From positions 40,573 through 104,572 of the forward strand of contig CAZVQX010000002.1 of NCBI GenBank assembly GCA_964629735.1: DNA of 64,000 nucleotides, read 5' to 3'. The position numbers and the translations under genes are program-made. Origin of the DNA: CAZVQX01 sp964629735 (GTDB lineage Bacteria; Bacillota_I; Bacilli_A; RF39; UBA660). Positions within the stretch are counted from its first letter, which is position 1. Each line of letters opens with the position of its first letter. Shown piece by piece: positions 35,306 to 43,550 of this stretch. The notes beneath the pieces are model-generated. The model saw nothing but the letters and a program-made list of their open reading frames with translations, was not told the DNA's origin and did no database searches.

Positions 35306-36295
35306 TTAACCTCCTATATTTTCCTTTATATATTCTAATAGTGATGATACCCGGTCATATTCCATACGTTTCGGTCCAATTATAGCAATAGTCCCTGTTT
35401 CGCCATTTATATCATATCTAGTTTTTATTACACCAACATCATTATCAAATTCACTCTCACTACCAATATAAATATTAATACCACTATCTTCTTCTCTTAT
35501 TCTTGAAATTATGTTTTCATCATTTAATTTTTTCAAGATTTCACGAACTTTATTAGTATTATCAAATTCCGGTTGCTTTAATATATTACTAGCACCAGCG
35601 ACCCTAATGTTAGTCTCATTAGAAAACTCGCTAAAAGCATTGTAAAAAGCGTTATAGATGGCTTCGTGCTGAGCGACATATTTTGATATTACTGGTTTTA
35701 CTTCATATTCTAATTTACTACTGACCTCATCGATTGGTGTACCAATAATTAATTTGTTAATTATTTCAATTGTCTGCCTTATTTCTTCACTGCTGACTTG
35801 CACTTCAATATAAACATTGCGATGTTCAACATGACCTTTATCAGTAATAATAACCGCTACGACTCTATTTTCATCGATTGGCACGGCTTCTACCTTACTA
35901 ACACGATTATCTTTCGAGGAAGTTCCTAAAACAATTGTCGTATAACTAGTAAGTTCGGTTATAATATCCATACTCTTCGTAATAGCATCACTTAATACAA
36001 GAGATTTATTATGGAATATTGTTTGTAATTTTAAAACATCCTCACCCGTTATTTTTTTAGGTTCCATTATATTATCAACATAATAACGATAACCTGACTC
36101 ACTTGGAATTCGGCCAGATGAGACATGGGTTTTTTCTAATAACCCTAAATCCTCTAAAGTTGACATCTCATTTCTTATTGTTGCACTCGAACAATCTAAA
36201 TGATCACATAAAGATTTTGAACTAATGGCGTGGGCTGTTTTAATATACTCTTCCACTATTAATTTTAATAATGAAGTTTGTCTTTCACTTAACAC
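35306..36295 (-). CDS. hrcA: Heat-inducible transcription repressor HrcA
   Basis: Represses class I heat-shock genes by binding CIRCE, needing chaperone activity to stay folded. 329 residues. The N-terminal winged helix has SSATIRNEMSTLEDLGLLEKTHVSSGRIPSE-like motifs at about 35-65, followed by the GAF-like and dimerisation regions (ending TIAIIGPKRMEYDRV). First gene of hrcA-grpE-dnaK-pepF-dnaJ. Three CIRCE-type sites occur in this window, so autoregulation and clpB control are expected. Confidence 0.96.
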   Translation of the reverse strand: MLSERQTSLLKLIVEEYIKTAHAISSKSLCDHLDCSSATIRNEMSTLEDLGLLEKTHVSSGRIPSESGYRYYVDNIMEPKKITGEDVLKLQTIFHNKSLVLSDAITKSMDIITELTSYTTIVLGTSSKDNRVSKVEAVPIDENRVVAVIITDKGHVEHRNVYIEVQVSSEEIRQTIEIINKLIIGTPIDEVSSKLEYEVKPVISKYVAQHEAIYNAFYNAFSEFSNETNIRVAGASNILKQPEFDNTNKVREILKKLNDENIISRIREEDSGINIYIGSESEFDNDVGVIKTRYDINGETGTIAIIGPKRMEYDRVSSLLEYIKENIGG

Positions 36296-36338
36296 TGTAT
36301 CACCTCATATCATTTAATAAATAATTTAAACGATTAAA

Positions 36339-36365
36339 TTAGCAGTCTGTTTTGATGAGTGCTAT
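36339..36365. promoter_or_regulatory. CIRCE operator 1 of hrcA (downstream of the -10)
   Basis: TTAGCAGTC, 9 bases, GAGTGCTAT: two mismatches to the consensus inverted repeat. It lies just downstream of the -10 box in the 5' leader of the operon. Confidence 0.88.
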
Positions 36366-36368
36366 TAC

Positions 36369-36397
36369 ATTATACTATTATATTCTGGCAATGTCAA
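36369..36397 (-). promoter_or_regulatory. Promoter of the hrcA-grpE-dnaK-pepF-dnaJ operon
   Basis: Perfect TTGACA, 17-base spacer and TATAAT on the minus strand, placed between two CIRCE elements. Confidence 0.92.
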
Positions 36398-36411
36398 TAT
36401 ATGAGTGCTAA
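36385..36411. promoter_or_regulatory. CIRCE operator 2 of hrcA (overlaps the -35)
   Basis: One arm is perfect (TTAGCACTC on the minus strand, 36411-36403). The other is weak, matching at 5 of 9 bases. The TTGACA box lies in its spacer and weak arm, the same geometry as the clpB CIRCE. Confidence 0.7.
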
Positions 36412-36452
36412 AATTATTTTTTTTATTATTTTATAGATTTTAGTTTAATTAT

Positions 36453-36481
36453 TTGATTTAATATAGATAAAATAGTATAAT
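36453..36481 (+). promoter_or_regulatory. Promoter of the ybaK-RNHCP pair
   Basis: TTGATT, 17 bases, TATAAT, about 30 bases before the start codon; the ribosome site is TTGGAGG. Confidence 0.7.
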
Positions 36482-36511
36482 TTTCATACGATTAACTTTG
36501 GAGGTTAAAGT

Positions 36512-36985
36512 ATGAGTAAAATACATGTTGAAAAATTTTTAAAAGAAAAAAATTATAAAATAAATTTTTTAAAATTAATTGATAGCTCGACTGTTAATAA
36601 AGCAGCCAATGAAATTGGTGTCACAACAAACGAAATTGCAAAAACTCTTAGTTTTTTCGTAAAAGGCGAACCAATTGTGGTTGTTATGTCTGGTGATGCT
36701 AAAATAAATAATAAAAAATATAAAGATTTTTTTAAAACTAAAGCTAAAATGATTCCATACGATAAAGTAAAACTTATAACAAATCATCCTGTTGGCGGTG
36801 TTTGTCCATTTGGATTAAGAGAAAATGTTATTGTTTACCTAGATGAATCATTAAAAGCATTAGAATACATTTACCCTGCTGCTGGCGAAAATAATCTTGC
36901 TCTAAAAATATCAATTGAAGATTTAGAAAAAATAACAAATGGAATATGGGTTAATGTTACTACTTTTGAAAAAGGAGAAACATAA
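36512..36985 (+). CDS. YbaK/EbsC family aminoacyl-tRNA deacylase
   Basis: 157 residues, the size of the Cys-tRNA(Pro) deacylase family. Conserved features are LSFFVKGEPIVVVMSGDAKIN (lysine region), NHPVGGVCPFGL and the late AAGENNLALKISIEDL. The family removes wrongly attached amino acids, most often Cys from tRNAPro. Specificity cannot be read from sequence alone. Transcribed with the RNHCP gene, whose ATG lies 1 base past this stop. Confidence 0.85.
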   Translation: MSKIHVEKFLKEKNYKINFLKLIDSSTVNKAANEIGVTTNEIAKTLSFFVKGEPIVVVMSGDAKINNKKYKDFFKTKAKMIPYDKVKLITNHPVGGVCPFGLRENVIVYLDESLKALEYIYPAAGENNLALKISIEDLEKITNGIWVNVTTFEKGET

Positions 36986-36986
36986 A

Positions 36987-37295
36987 ATGAGTATAAAAAG
37001 ATTTAAGATGATTGACGAAGATTTTATCTGCGAAAACTGCAACAAAATAGTTTCTAAATTAAATTATACCGCACGGGATCATTGCCCATTTTGTTTATAT
37101 TCTAAACATATTGATAATTTTCCAGGGGACAGATTAAATGATTGTCATGGTTTATTAGAACCTGTAAAAATCGAAAAATTTAAAAACACTTATAAAATTA
37201 TATATAAATGTTTAAAATGTAAAAAAATACACAAAAATATTATGGCTAATGACGATAATATGGATTTGATTATTGAATTATCAAGAAACCTATAA
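36987..37295 (+). CDS. RNHCP domain zinc-ribbon protein
   Basis: 102 residues. FICENCNKIV and ARDHCPFCLYSKHID form a four-cysteine zinc ribbon, the second being the name-giving RNHCP motif (here RDHCP). A second pair, YKCLKCKK, lies near the C-terminus. The function of the family is unknown; nucleic acid binding is plausible. The frame opens earlier (36939), but the AAAGGAG site and the position just after the ybaK stop support the ATG at 36987. Confidence 0.85.
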   Translation: MSIKRFKMIDEDFICENCNKIVSKLNYTARDHCPFCLYSKHIDNFPGDRLNDCHGLLEPVKIEKFKNTYKIIYKCLKCKKIHKNIMANDDNMDLIIELSRNL

Positions 37296-37306
37296 ATTAT
37301 AGTATG

Positions 37307-37338
37307 AAAAAAGTAAGTTTAATTAAACTTACTTTTTT
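37307..37338. terminator. Palindromic bidirectional terminator
   Basis: AAAAAAGTAAGTTT and AAACTTACTTTTTT form a 14-bp perfect stem around AATT. It lies between the convergent RNHCP gene and the tail-anchored protein gene. Confidence 0.88.
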
Positions 37339-37340
37339 AT

Positions 37341-37841
37341 TTATTTACCAAAAATTTTCGACAAATAAGGAAGTAAAATTATAACAATTATTAAGATAGT
37401 AAATAAAAATCCTATAAAAATAACACTTCTTTTGCTCTCAACTTCTTCAATTTCTGGTTTTTTTTCTGATTCTAAAACTTCTGCTTTTTCTTCTAAAGGC
37501 TCAACTAAATTAGAAACTATATCATTATTAATGTTAGTCACATCTTTAGCAATTACCACTTTTTCTAAATCTTCAGTAATTTCTTGTTCATAATTAATTG
37601 GTGTTTCAACAACAGATATTAAATCTTCCTGCATGTTTAAAGGTTTGTATACATCAGTTGATAAATCTGCCTGTGGTTCTGGTTGTTCTTCAACATCAAC
37701 ATTTAATTCCTCTAAATTATCCACACCTTGAGTAAAATCTGATAACCATGATTCGGTTCCTAAAATTTGTGGTTCTTCTTTTGGTAGTTCTTCATCAAAA
37801 TCATCAATGATTTCTATATCATCAAAAACATTATTATCCAT
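37341..37841 (-). CDS. Acidic tail-anchored membrane protein, unknown
   Basis: 166 residues. Residues 1-135 are strongly acidic and low in order (DDIEIIDDFDEELPKEEP), with no signal peptide. A basic pair (KR) precedes a single transmembrane helix at about 141-161, and the protein ends YLSKIFGK. The shape is that of a C-tail-anchored protein with its bulk in the cytosol. It lies 57 bases after the ABC exporter genes. A similar design is found at 42447-43232, on the other side of that cluster. Function unknown. Confidence 0.65.
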   Translation of the reverse strand: MDNNVFDDIEIIDDFDEELPKEEPQILGTESWLSDFTQGVDNLEELNVDVEEQPEPQADLSTDVYKPLNMQEDLISVVETPINYEQEITEDLEKVVIAKDVTNINNDIVSNLVEPLEEKAEVLESEKKPEIEEVESKRSVIFIGFLFTILIIVIILLPYLSKIFGK

Positions 37842-37898
37842 ATAATCACTCCCTATAATATATTGATTATATCAAAAAACATATAAAAAAGATATACC

Positions 37899-39656
37899 CT
37901 ATTTATCAAATTGACTTTTATACAAATTATAGTAAAAACCTTCCGATTTTATTAACTCATCGTGTTTACCTTGTTCAACAATTTCACCATTATTAATAAC
38001 AATTATTTTATCGGCATTAACTATTGTTGACAAACGATGAGCAATAATAAAACTAGTTTTACCTTTCATTAATTGTTCCATCCCCCTTTGGATATCTACT
38101 TCTGTTCTTGTATCAACATTACTTGTCGCTTCATCTAATATTAATATTGAAGGATTAGCTAAAATTGCACGAGCAATTGCAATTAATTGGCGCTGCCCCT
38201 GAGAGAAATTACTACCTTCTTCTAATACTTCCGAATTATATCCATCCGGTAATCTCCTTATAAAAGCATGTGCTTGAGATTTTTTGCAAGCCTCAATTAC
38301 TTCTTCCACGGTTGCATCCCTTTTACCATATTTTATGTTATCTAATACAGTTCCCTTAAATAAATAAGTATCTTGTAATACAATTCCAATATTTTTTCTC
38401 AATTCATGCTTTCTTACTTGACTAATATCTTTATCATCAATTTTTATAACACCCAAATTAACGTCGTAAAACCTTGTTAACAAATTAATGATAGTTGTTT
38501 TACCTGCACCTGTTGGTCCAACAAAAGCTATATTTTCACCTTTTTTTACATCTAAGTTAATATTTTTCAGGACTAATTTATTTGGTTCATATCCAAAACT
38601 AACATCAATAAATTCAACATTTCCTTTAACATTACCTAGCTCTATTGGATAATCGACATCCTTTATTTCAATCTCTTGATCTATTATAGCAAAAATCCGT
38701 TCTGCACCAGCTAATGCCGATTGGATTGATGTATATATAACTGCCAATTGATTAATGGGTCTTCGAAACATTCGCGAATATGATAAAAAAGCTAAAATGC
38801 TACCAACTGTTGCATAACCTTTAATTGTCAATATTGAACCAACACTAATTAGCAAGATATTACTAAGATTTGTAATGGCTATATTAGCTGGCATCATCAT
38901 ACTACTATATAATACAGCTTTTCTTGATGTTTCTTTAAAGTCTTCATTAAAAAGTTTAAATTCTTCTAATGTTTCTTTTTCTTTACCATAACTTTTAACA
39001 ACTTGAATTCCGCCAATTCTTTCTTCAGCATAAGCTGTCAATTCGCCTAATACTTTTTGCCTATCGCTATGAAGTTTTCCAATTTTGGAACCAAGTTTAA
39101 AAACAATTGTAAAAAATAATGGAACCGTCAAAATCGTTGTTATAGCCAATATGGGATTAATTATAAACATCATAATTGTTGTTCCAATTAACATAATCGA
39201 GCTACTTAATGCTTCAATTAAAACATCACTTAACGTTTCGCTAATAGCAGTAAAATCATTAGTAAAACGACTCATTAAATCACCTTTTTTATTGCTATCA
39301 AAAAAACTTAATGAGAGATGTTCCAAATGCTCAAATAATTCTTTTCTAATTCGATATAGAGTTGTTTCAGATACTTTGACCATAATACTTTTACTGAAAT
39401 ATTCAAAAAAAGTAGTAATAATTGATAAAATAACAAGTATCCAAACAATCCAAAGAAGACCTTCTAAGTTACCTTTAGCTATAAAATTATCAATTGCAAC
39501 CAACATTAAAGCTGGATTGCTAACACTAGCTAAAGTTGATAAAATAACTAAAATCATTACAATAATAATTCTTTTTTTCTCATATTTAAAATAATTCCAT
39601 AACCTCTTAATTGTCTCATTAGATTTATTTTTTTTGGCATTTAAATTTGGTTTCAT
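37899..39656 (-). CDS. ABC exporter half-transporter, catalytic-site subunit
   Basis: 585 residues: six transmembrane helices (about 35-320) and an ATPase domain. Walker A GPTGAGKTT is near 379. Walker B ILILDEATSNVD carries the catalytic Glu and the H-loop is IAHRLST, so its own ATP site is complete. Its signature is NFSQGQRQ instead of LSGGQ. Together with the partner gene, which it overlaps by 4 bases (ATGA), it forms a heterodimeric ABCB/multidrug-type exporter such as BmrCD or LmrCD. The cargo (drug, lipid or peptide) is not known. Confidence 0.9.
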   Translation of the reverse strand: MKPNLNAKKNKSNETIKRLWNYFKYEKKRIIIVMILVILSTLASVSNPALMLVAIDNFIAKGNLEGLLWIVWILVILSIITTFFEYFSKSIMVKVSETTLYRIRKELFEHLEHLSLSFFDSNKKGDLMSRFTNDFTAISETLSDVLIEALSSSIMLIGTTIMMFIINPILAITTILTVPLFFTIVFKLGSKIGKLHSDRQKVLGELTAYAEERIGGIQVVKSYGKEKETLEEFKLFNEDFKETSRKAVLYSSMMMPANIAITNLSNILLISVGSILTIKGYATVGSILAFLSYSRMFRRPINQLAVIYTSIQSALAGAERIFAIIDQEIEIKDVDYPIELGNVKGNVEFIDVSFGYEPNKLVLKNINLDVKKGENIAFVGPTGAGKTTIINLLTRFYDVNLGVIKIDDKDISQVRKHELRKNIGIVLQDTYLFKGTVLDNIKYGKRDATVEEVIEACKKSQAHAFIRRLPDGYNSEVLEEGSNFSQGQRQLIAIARAILANPSILILDEATSNVDTRTEVDIQRGMEQLMKGKTSFIIAHRLSTIVNADKIIVINNGEIVEQGKHDELIKSEGFYYNLYKSQFDK

Positions 39657-41392
39657 TTTATCACTCCCCTTTGTTTTTGAGAAGCAAATATATCTTTATA
39701 AACCTTATTATTTTTTAATAGTTCTTCGTGGGTACCAATTCCTGATATTTCGCCCTCATCTAAAACTATAATATAATCAGCATCCTTGGCCGTTGAAATT
39801 CTTTGGGTTATTAAAAATATAGTTTTATCATTTAACTCTTTTTTTAATGATTCCCGAACTGCGGCTTCTGTGTTAGCATCAAGAGCACTAGTGGTATCAT
39901 CTAATATTAATATTGAGGGATTAGATGCAATTGCACGAGCTAAAGAAATTCGTTGCTTCTGACCACCACTTAAGTTGGTACCTTTTTGTTCAACAAACTC
40001 ATCATAAGCATTCTTTTTTTTCATTATAAACTGATGAGCATGTGCTGTTTTAGAGGCCCTAACGACTTCTTTATAACTAATGTTTTTATCACTATACCTA
40101 ATATTATTTTTAATTGTATCTGAAAACAATAATGCTTGTTGAAAAACAACACTTATATTTTTCCTTAAATCTTCAATTGCATAATTTTTTATATTTATAT
40201 CATCAATTAAAACTAAGCCTATAGTCGGATCATAAAAACGGGCGATCATTGAAGCAATAGTCGATTTACCACTACCTGTCGCACCTAAAATAGCAACACA
40301 TTCGCCACTTTCTACAGTAAAATTAATATTTTTCAAGACTAAGTCACCTGTTCCAAATTGGTATGAAAATGAGACATCTTTAAATTCTACTTTACCATTT
40401 ATTCCATCAATATTAACCGGCGATGTTGGCTCAATAATATCTTCTTGTAATGAAAAAATTTCATTAATTCTCTTAGCACTGGCTATGCTTCTTGTAAAAA
40501 AAGCTAAGGCCATTGAAGCCATAAGTAATGATGTTAAGATATTTGTAAAATATTGGCTAAAAGCAATTATATTACCAATCTCCATCGAGTTGGCAATTAC
40601 TAATTTACCACCAAACCACAAAACCATTAATGTTGCCATATTAATAAAAAACATCATTAAAGGCATTGCTAACACCAAGTAGTTAAATGCTTTTATCATT
40701 ACTTCCATCATTTTTTTGTTTACTTCTGTAAACTTTTCTATTTCATAATCTTCCATTACAAATGATTTAACAACTCGTATTCCGCCTAAATTTTCACGAA
40801 CAACTGAGTTCACTTCGTCAACACTCTCTTGGGTAATTGTAAAATAAGGAAATGCTTTTTTTATAATAACAGCTATTACTATCAACATAATAGGAATTAT
40901 AATCAACAAGATTAAAGATAAACGGGGGCTTATCATAATTGCCATAAAGATACTGCCTATCATTACAATTGGAACTCGTAACAAAAATCTTAACGATAAC
41001 ATAATAACATTACCTACAATATTAATATCATTAGTTAAAACTGTTATTAAATTTCCTGATTTTAATTTGTTAAAATTAAAAAAAGATAGATTATTTATTT
41101 TATCAAAGAGATCATTTCGCATATCATAAATTACCGATTCACTTGCTAATGAAGCATAATAAACGCTACCTATCCCTCCAGCAATACCAATAATTGATAA
41201 TGAAATCATCAAAATGATATTTAAAACAATATAAGATATATCATTAGTAGCAATACCATTATTAACTATATTTGCCATAATATTTGGTAAAAACAAATCC
41301 ATTATTACTTCAAATATTATTAAAGTCGGAGCCAGTATTACCCATTTGTTATATGGTTTCAAATATTCTAATAATTTTTTCAATTCTTTCAT
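39653..41392 (-). CDS. ABC exporter half-transporter, degenerate-site subunit
   Basis: 579 residues with six membrane helices and an ATPase domain. Walker A GATGSGKST is near 367 and the signature is normal (NLSGGQKQR). Walker B is ILILDDTTSALD, with Asp for the catalytic Glu, and the H-loop is ITQRIST, with Gln for His. Its nucleotide site is therefore non-hydrolytic, and pairs with the altered signature of the partner. This asymmetry is typical of heterodimeric exporters. Confidence 0.9.
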   Translation of the reverse strand: MKELKKLLEYLKPYNKWVILAPTLIIFEVIMDLFLPNIMANIVNNGIATNDISYIVLNIILMISLSIIGIAGGIGSVYYASLASESVIYDMRNDLFDKINNLSFFNFNKLKSGNLITVLTNDINIVGNVIMLSLRFLLRVPIVMIGSIFMAIMISPRLSLILLIIIPIMLIVIAVIIKKAFPYFTITQESVDEVNSVVRENLGGIRVVKSFVMEDYEIEKFTEVNKKMMEVMIKAFNYLVLAMPLMMFFINMATLMVLWFGGKLVIANSMEIGNIIAFSQYFTNILTSLLMASMALAFFTRSIASAKRINEIFSLQEDIIEPTSPVNIDGINGKVEFKDVSFSYQFGTGDLVLKNINFTVESGECVAILGATGSGKSTIASMIARFYDPTIGLVLIDDINIKNYAIEDLRKNISVVFQQALLFSDTIKNNIRYSDKNISYKEVVRASKTAHAHQFIMKKKNAYDEFVEQKGTNLSGGQKQRISLARAIASNPSILILDDTTSALDANTEAAVRESLKKELNDKTIFLITQRISTAKDADYIIVLDEGEISGIGTHEELLKNNKVYKDIFASQKQRGVIK

Positions 41393-41401
41393 ATAGTCCT
41401 C

Positions 41402-42427
41402 CTATAAATTTTCATATATTAAAGTTACAACTTCTTCAAAAAAATCTGGTAATTGATTATTATCACGAGAAGGATGAACGCGATTTGATAATAAAATAAA
41501 AGAAAAATTATTTTCTTTATCAATTAATATTCTATTACCAGTAAAACCTGAATGATATATGACTTTGTTAGGAATCTCTATACTAAGACTATTATTAAGA
41601 CCACCTACCCAACCAATTGTTCGATAACGGTCTTTAATAATATTGGTTTCTTGTTTAAACCATAACGAAATAGCCTCTTCGGACAAAATTTGTTTATTTT
41701 TATAATAACCATTATTTAATACCATTAACGAATAATTAATCAAATCATAAATTGTTCCAAAAAGGCCGGCGTGACCAGCGACACCTTGAAAAAGGCGAGC
41801 CTTTCGGTCATGAACATATCCTCTTACATAGATATTATTTTCCTTCTCTGTTGGTGCACATTTACTAATATCACTCGGTTTAAAAGTAGCACTTACCATA
41901 TCTAATTTATCAAAAATCATAAATTTTGCTAATTGATCTAAAGGTTGATTCATAACTCTTTCAATTAATTCACCTAGTATAATATACCCTATATCAGAAT
42001 AAATCCATTTATTTGTTTCTTCTTTCTTGGTATTTAAAATTAAATTTAAATAATCATCTTTTGTTTTAATATGCCACCATTTAACATTAGCTGGCAATCT
42101 CGAAGAATGTGTTAATAATTGAAAAATAGTTATATCATCGTGTATAAACTCCGGAATATACTTAATTATTTTATCATCATATTTTATAATTTCTTTTTCA
42201 ACCATTATTGAGATAATTGTATTAGTAACTATTACTTTAGTTAGTGAAGCAAAATCATAAATGGTATCAACATTGTTTTTTTCTTTAACCGGATATAAAG
42301 ATCGATAACCGACACAATTAACACATACTTGTCCATCCTTAATAATAGCATATACAGCACCCGGAAAGACACCGTCCTCAACTCCAGATTTAATTTTATT
42401 ATGTAATTTTGGGTGCCAATTATCCAC
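41402..42427 (-). CDS. Serine hydrolase of the beta-lactamase/penicillin-binding fold
   Basis: 341 residues, Pfam beta-lactamase (class C-like) family. The nucleophile motif is FASLTK (Ser61, Lys64). YSDIG at 142-146 stands for the YxN motif with Asp, and HSGFTG near 300 is the third motif. No signal peptide is seen, so it is probably cytosolic, and an esterase or peptidase rather than an antibiotic-resistance enzyme. It ends 9 bases before the ABC exporter genes. Confidence 0.82.
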   Translation of the reverse strand: MDNWHPKLHNKIKSGVEDGVFPGAVYAIIKDGQVCVNCVGYRSLYPVKEKNNVDTIYDFASLTKVIVTNTIISIMVEKEIIKYDDKIIKYIPEFIHDDITIFQLLTHSSRLPANVKWWHIKTKDDYLNLILNTKKEETNKWIYSDIGYIILGELIERVMNQPLDQLAKFMIFDKLDMVSATFKPSDISKCAPTEKENNIYVRGYVHDRKARLFQGVAGHAGLFGTIYDLINYSLMVLNNGYYKNKQILSEEAISLWFKQETNIIKDRYRTIGWVGGLNNSLSIEIPNKVIYHSGFTGNRILIDKENNFSFILLSNRVHPSRDNNQLPDFFEEVVTLIYENL

Positions 42428-42446
42428 TAAACATCATCCTTACTTA

Positions 42447-43232
42447 CTATGGTTTAAAAAATGTATAAGCTATATATAATATTACTGATAAAATTGTTAC
42501 AAATAATAAAAATGATAACGCTTTTATTAAAAAATTATTCTTTTTCAATGATTTATTTATATCTTTTAATTCTTCAAAATCTTCATCTTTAAAGTTTAAA
42601 CTAGACGTAAAAAATGACTTGTCTATAGTTTCATTTTTAAAATCAGAATCATCTTCACTAGACATTAATCCATCTTCATAAATCGTTGTATCTCCAGTTG
42701 ATTTTAATGATGATAATAAATCTAAACTCAATTCTTTATCACCTAATTTATTTAACATACTAGTGTTTGTAATGGTATGAATTAGCTCTAACAAACCTTC
42801 TTCACTATCGAAATAGTCTTTACATTTTTCATCTTTATCTAATTTTATTTTCTTTAAAATATTATATTGTGTAGAATCAAGCGAGCGATAATCATTATCG
42901 ACTTCTGGGCGGTTATCTCTAGCTTGATTTAAAACTTCGCGAATATCATATTTTTTTTCTTCTTTATCAACAAAACTATTATTTGATTCTTTTTCCGGCT
43001 CAATATCTTTGATTACTTGATGACGTTTCGATTGTTTATCATCCTCACCTTGTTTTAAAAGTTCGTGAATTTTAGCCAAATCAATCTCATCTTTTTTTTC
43101 AATACTAACGATACCTTCGATATTTGAATATTCACCCATGTCATATATAGTACGATATAATTCAGCATTTCTAATACTTCTTTTATTAGATGTACTATCA
43201 GCTCTATAATATTTTTCCATTCTTGTTTTCAT
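42447..43232 (-). CDS. Second acidic tail-anchored membrane protein, unknown
   Basis: About 261 residues from the ATG at 43232 (the frame opens at 43262, but GGGGTGG lies inside it). No signal peptide. The long charged, mostly helical region has many Asp, Glu and Lys. A single transmembrane helix lies at the extreme C-terminus (ALSFLLFVTILSVILYIAYTFF). No family is recognised. It begins the operon with the serine hydrolase and ABC exporter and shares its architecture with the protein at 37341. Confidence 0.65.
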   Translation of the reverse strand: MKTRMEKYYRADSTSNKRSIRNAELYRTIYDMGEYSNIEGIVSIEKKDEIDLAKIHELLKQGEDDKQSKRHQVIKDIEPEKESNNSFVDKEEKKYDIREVLNQARDNRPEVDNDYRSLDSTQYNILKKIKLDKDEKCKDYFDSEEGLLELIHTITNTSMLNKLGDKELSLDLLSSLKSTGDTTIYEDGLMSSEDDSDFKNETIDKSFFTSSLNFKDEDFEELKDINKSLKKNNFLIKALSFLLFVTILSVILYIAYTFFKP

Positions 43233-43288
43233 CATACCACCCCAGTATATAAATGATACCATAATTTACATAATTTTTAAACAACATC

Positions 43289-43317
43289 TTGTATTTTATT
43301 GTTTTTTTAATTATAAT
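43289..43317 (+). promoter_or_regulatory. Ferredoxin promoter
   Basis: TTGTAT, 17 bases, TATAAT; AGGGAGGA ribosome site follows. Confidence 0.65.
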
Positions 43318-43333
43318 TAATTAGGGAGGATAT

Positions 43334-43522
43334 ATGAAAAAAGTTATCGTAATTGAAGAAAATTGCATTGCTTGTGGACTTTGTGAATCAGTATGTGATA
43401 AAGTCTTCTCAGTTGAAGAGAGCGCTAAGGTAATTGTTGAGAACGTTGATGAAAATTTGGTTGAAGATGTTGAAATCGCAATAGAAGGATGTCCAACCAA
43501 TGCAATTGAATGGGAAAAATAA
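43334..43522 (+). CDS. Single-cluster 4Fe-4S ferredoxin
   Basis: 62 residues. Cys11, Cys14 and Cys17 (CIACGLC) and Cys53 (GCPTNAIEW) bind one [4Fe-4S] cluster. Cys21 is spare; the second half-cluster of bacterial 2[4Fe-4S] ferredoxins is missing. Small soluble electron carrier; partner not visible. It is a single-gene unit with its own promoter and terminator. Confidence 0.93.
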   Translation: MKKVIVIEENCIACGLCESVCDKVFSVEESAKVIVENVDENLVEDVEIAIEGCPTNAIEWEK

Positions 43523-43550
43523 AAAATGTTAGAAAAACTAACATTTTTTT
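43521..43550. terminator. Bidirectional terminator after ferredoxin
   Basis: AAAAAATGTTAG pairs with CTAACATTTTTT around five A. It overlaps the end of the convergent GGDEF gene. Confidence 0.85.

Noticed and set aside
41402..42427. Antibiotic-resistance beta-lactamase
   Set aside because: No signal peptide and a variant YSD motif; the family is dominated by esterases and peptidases.
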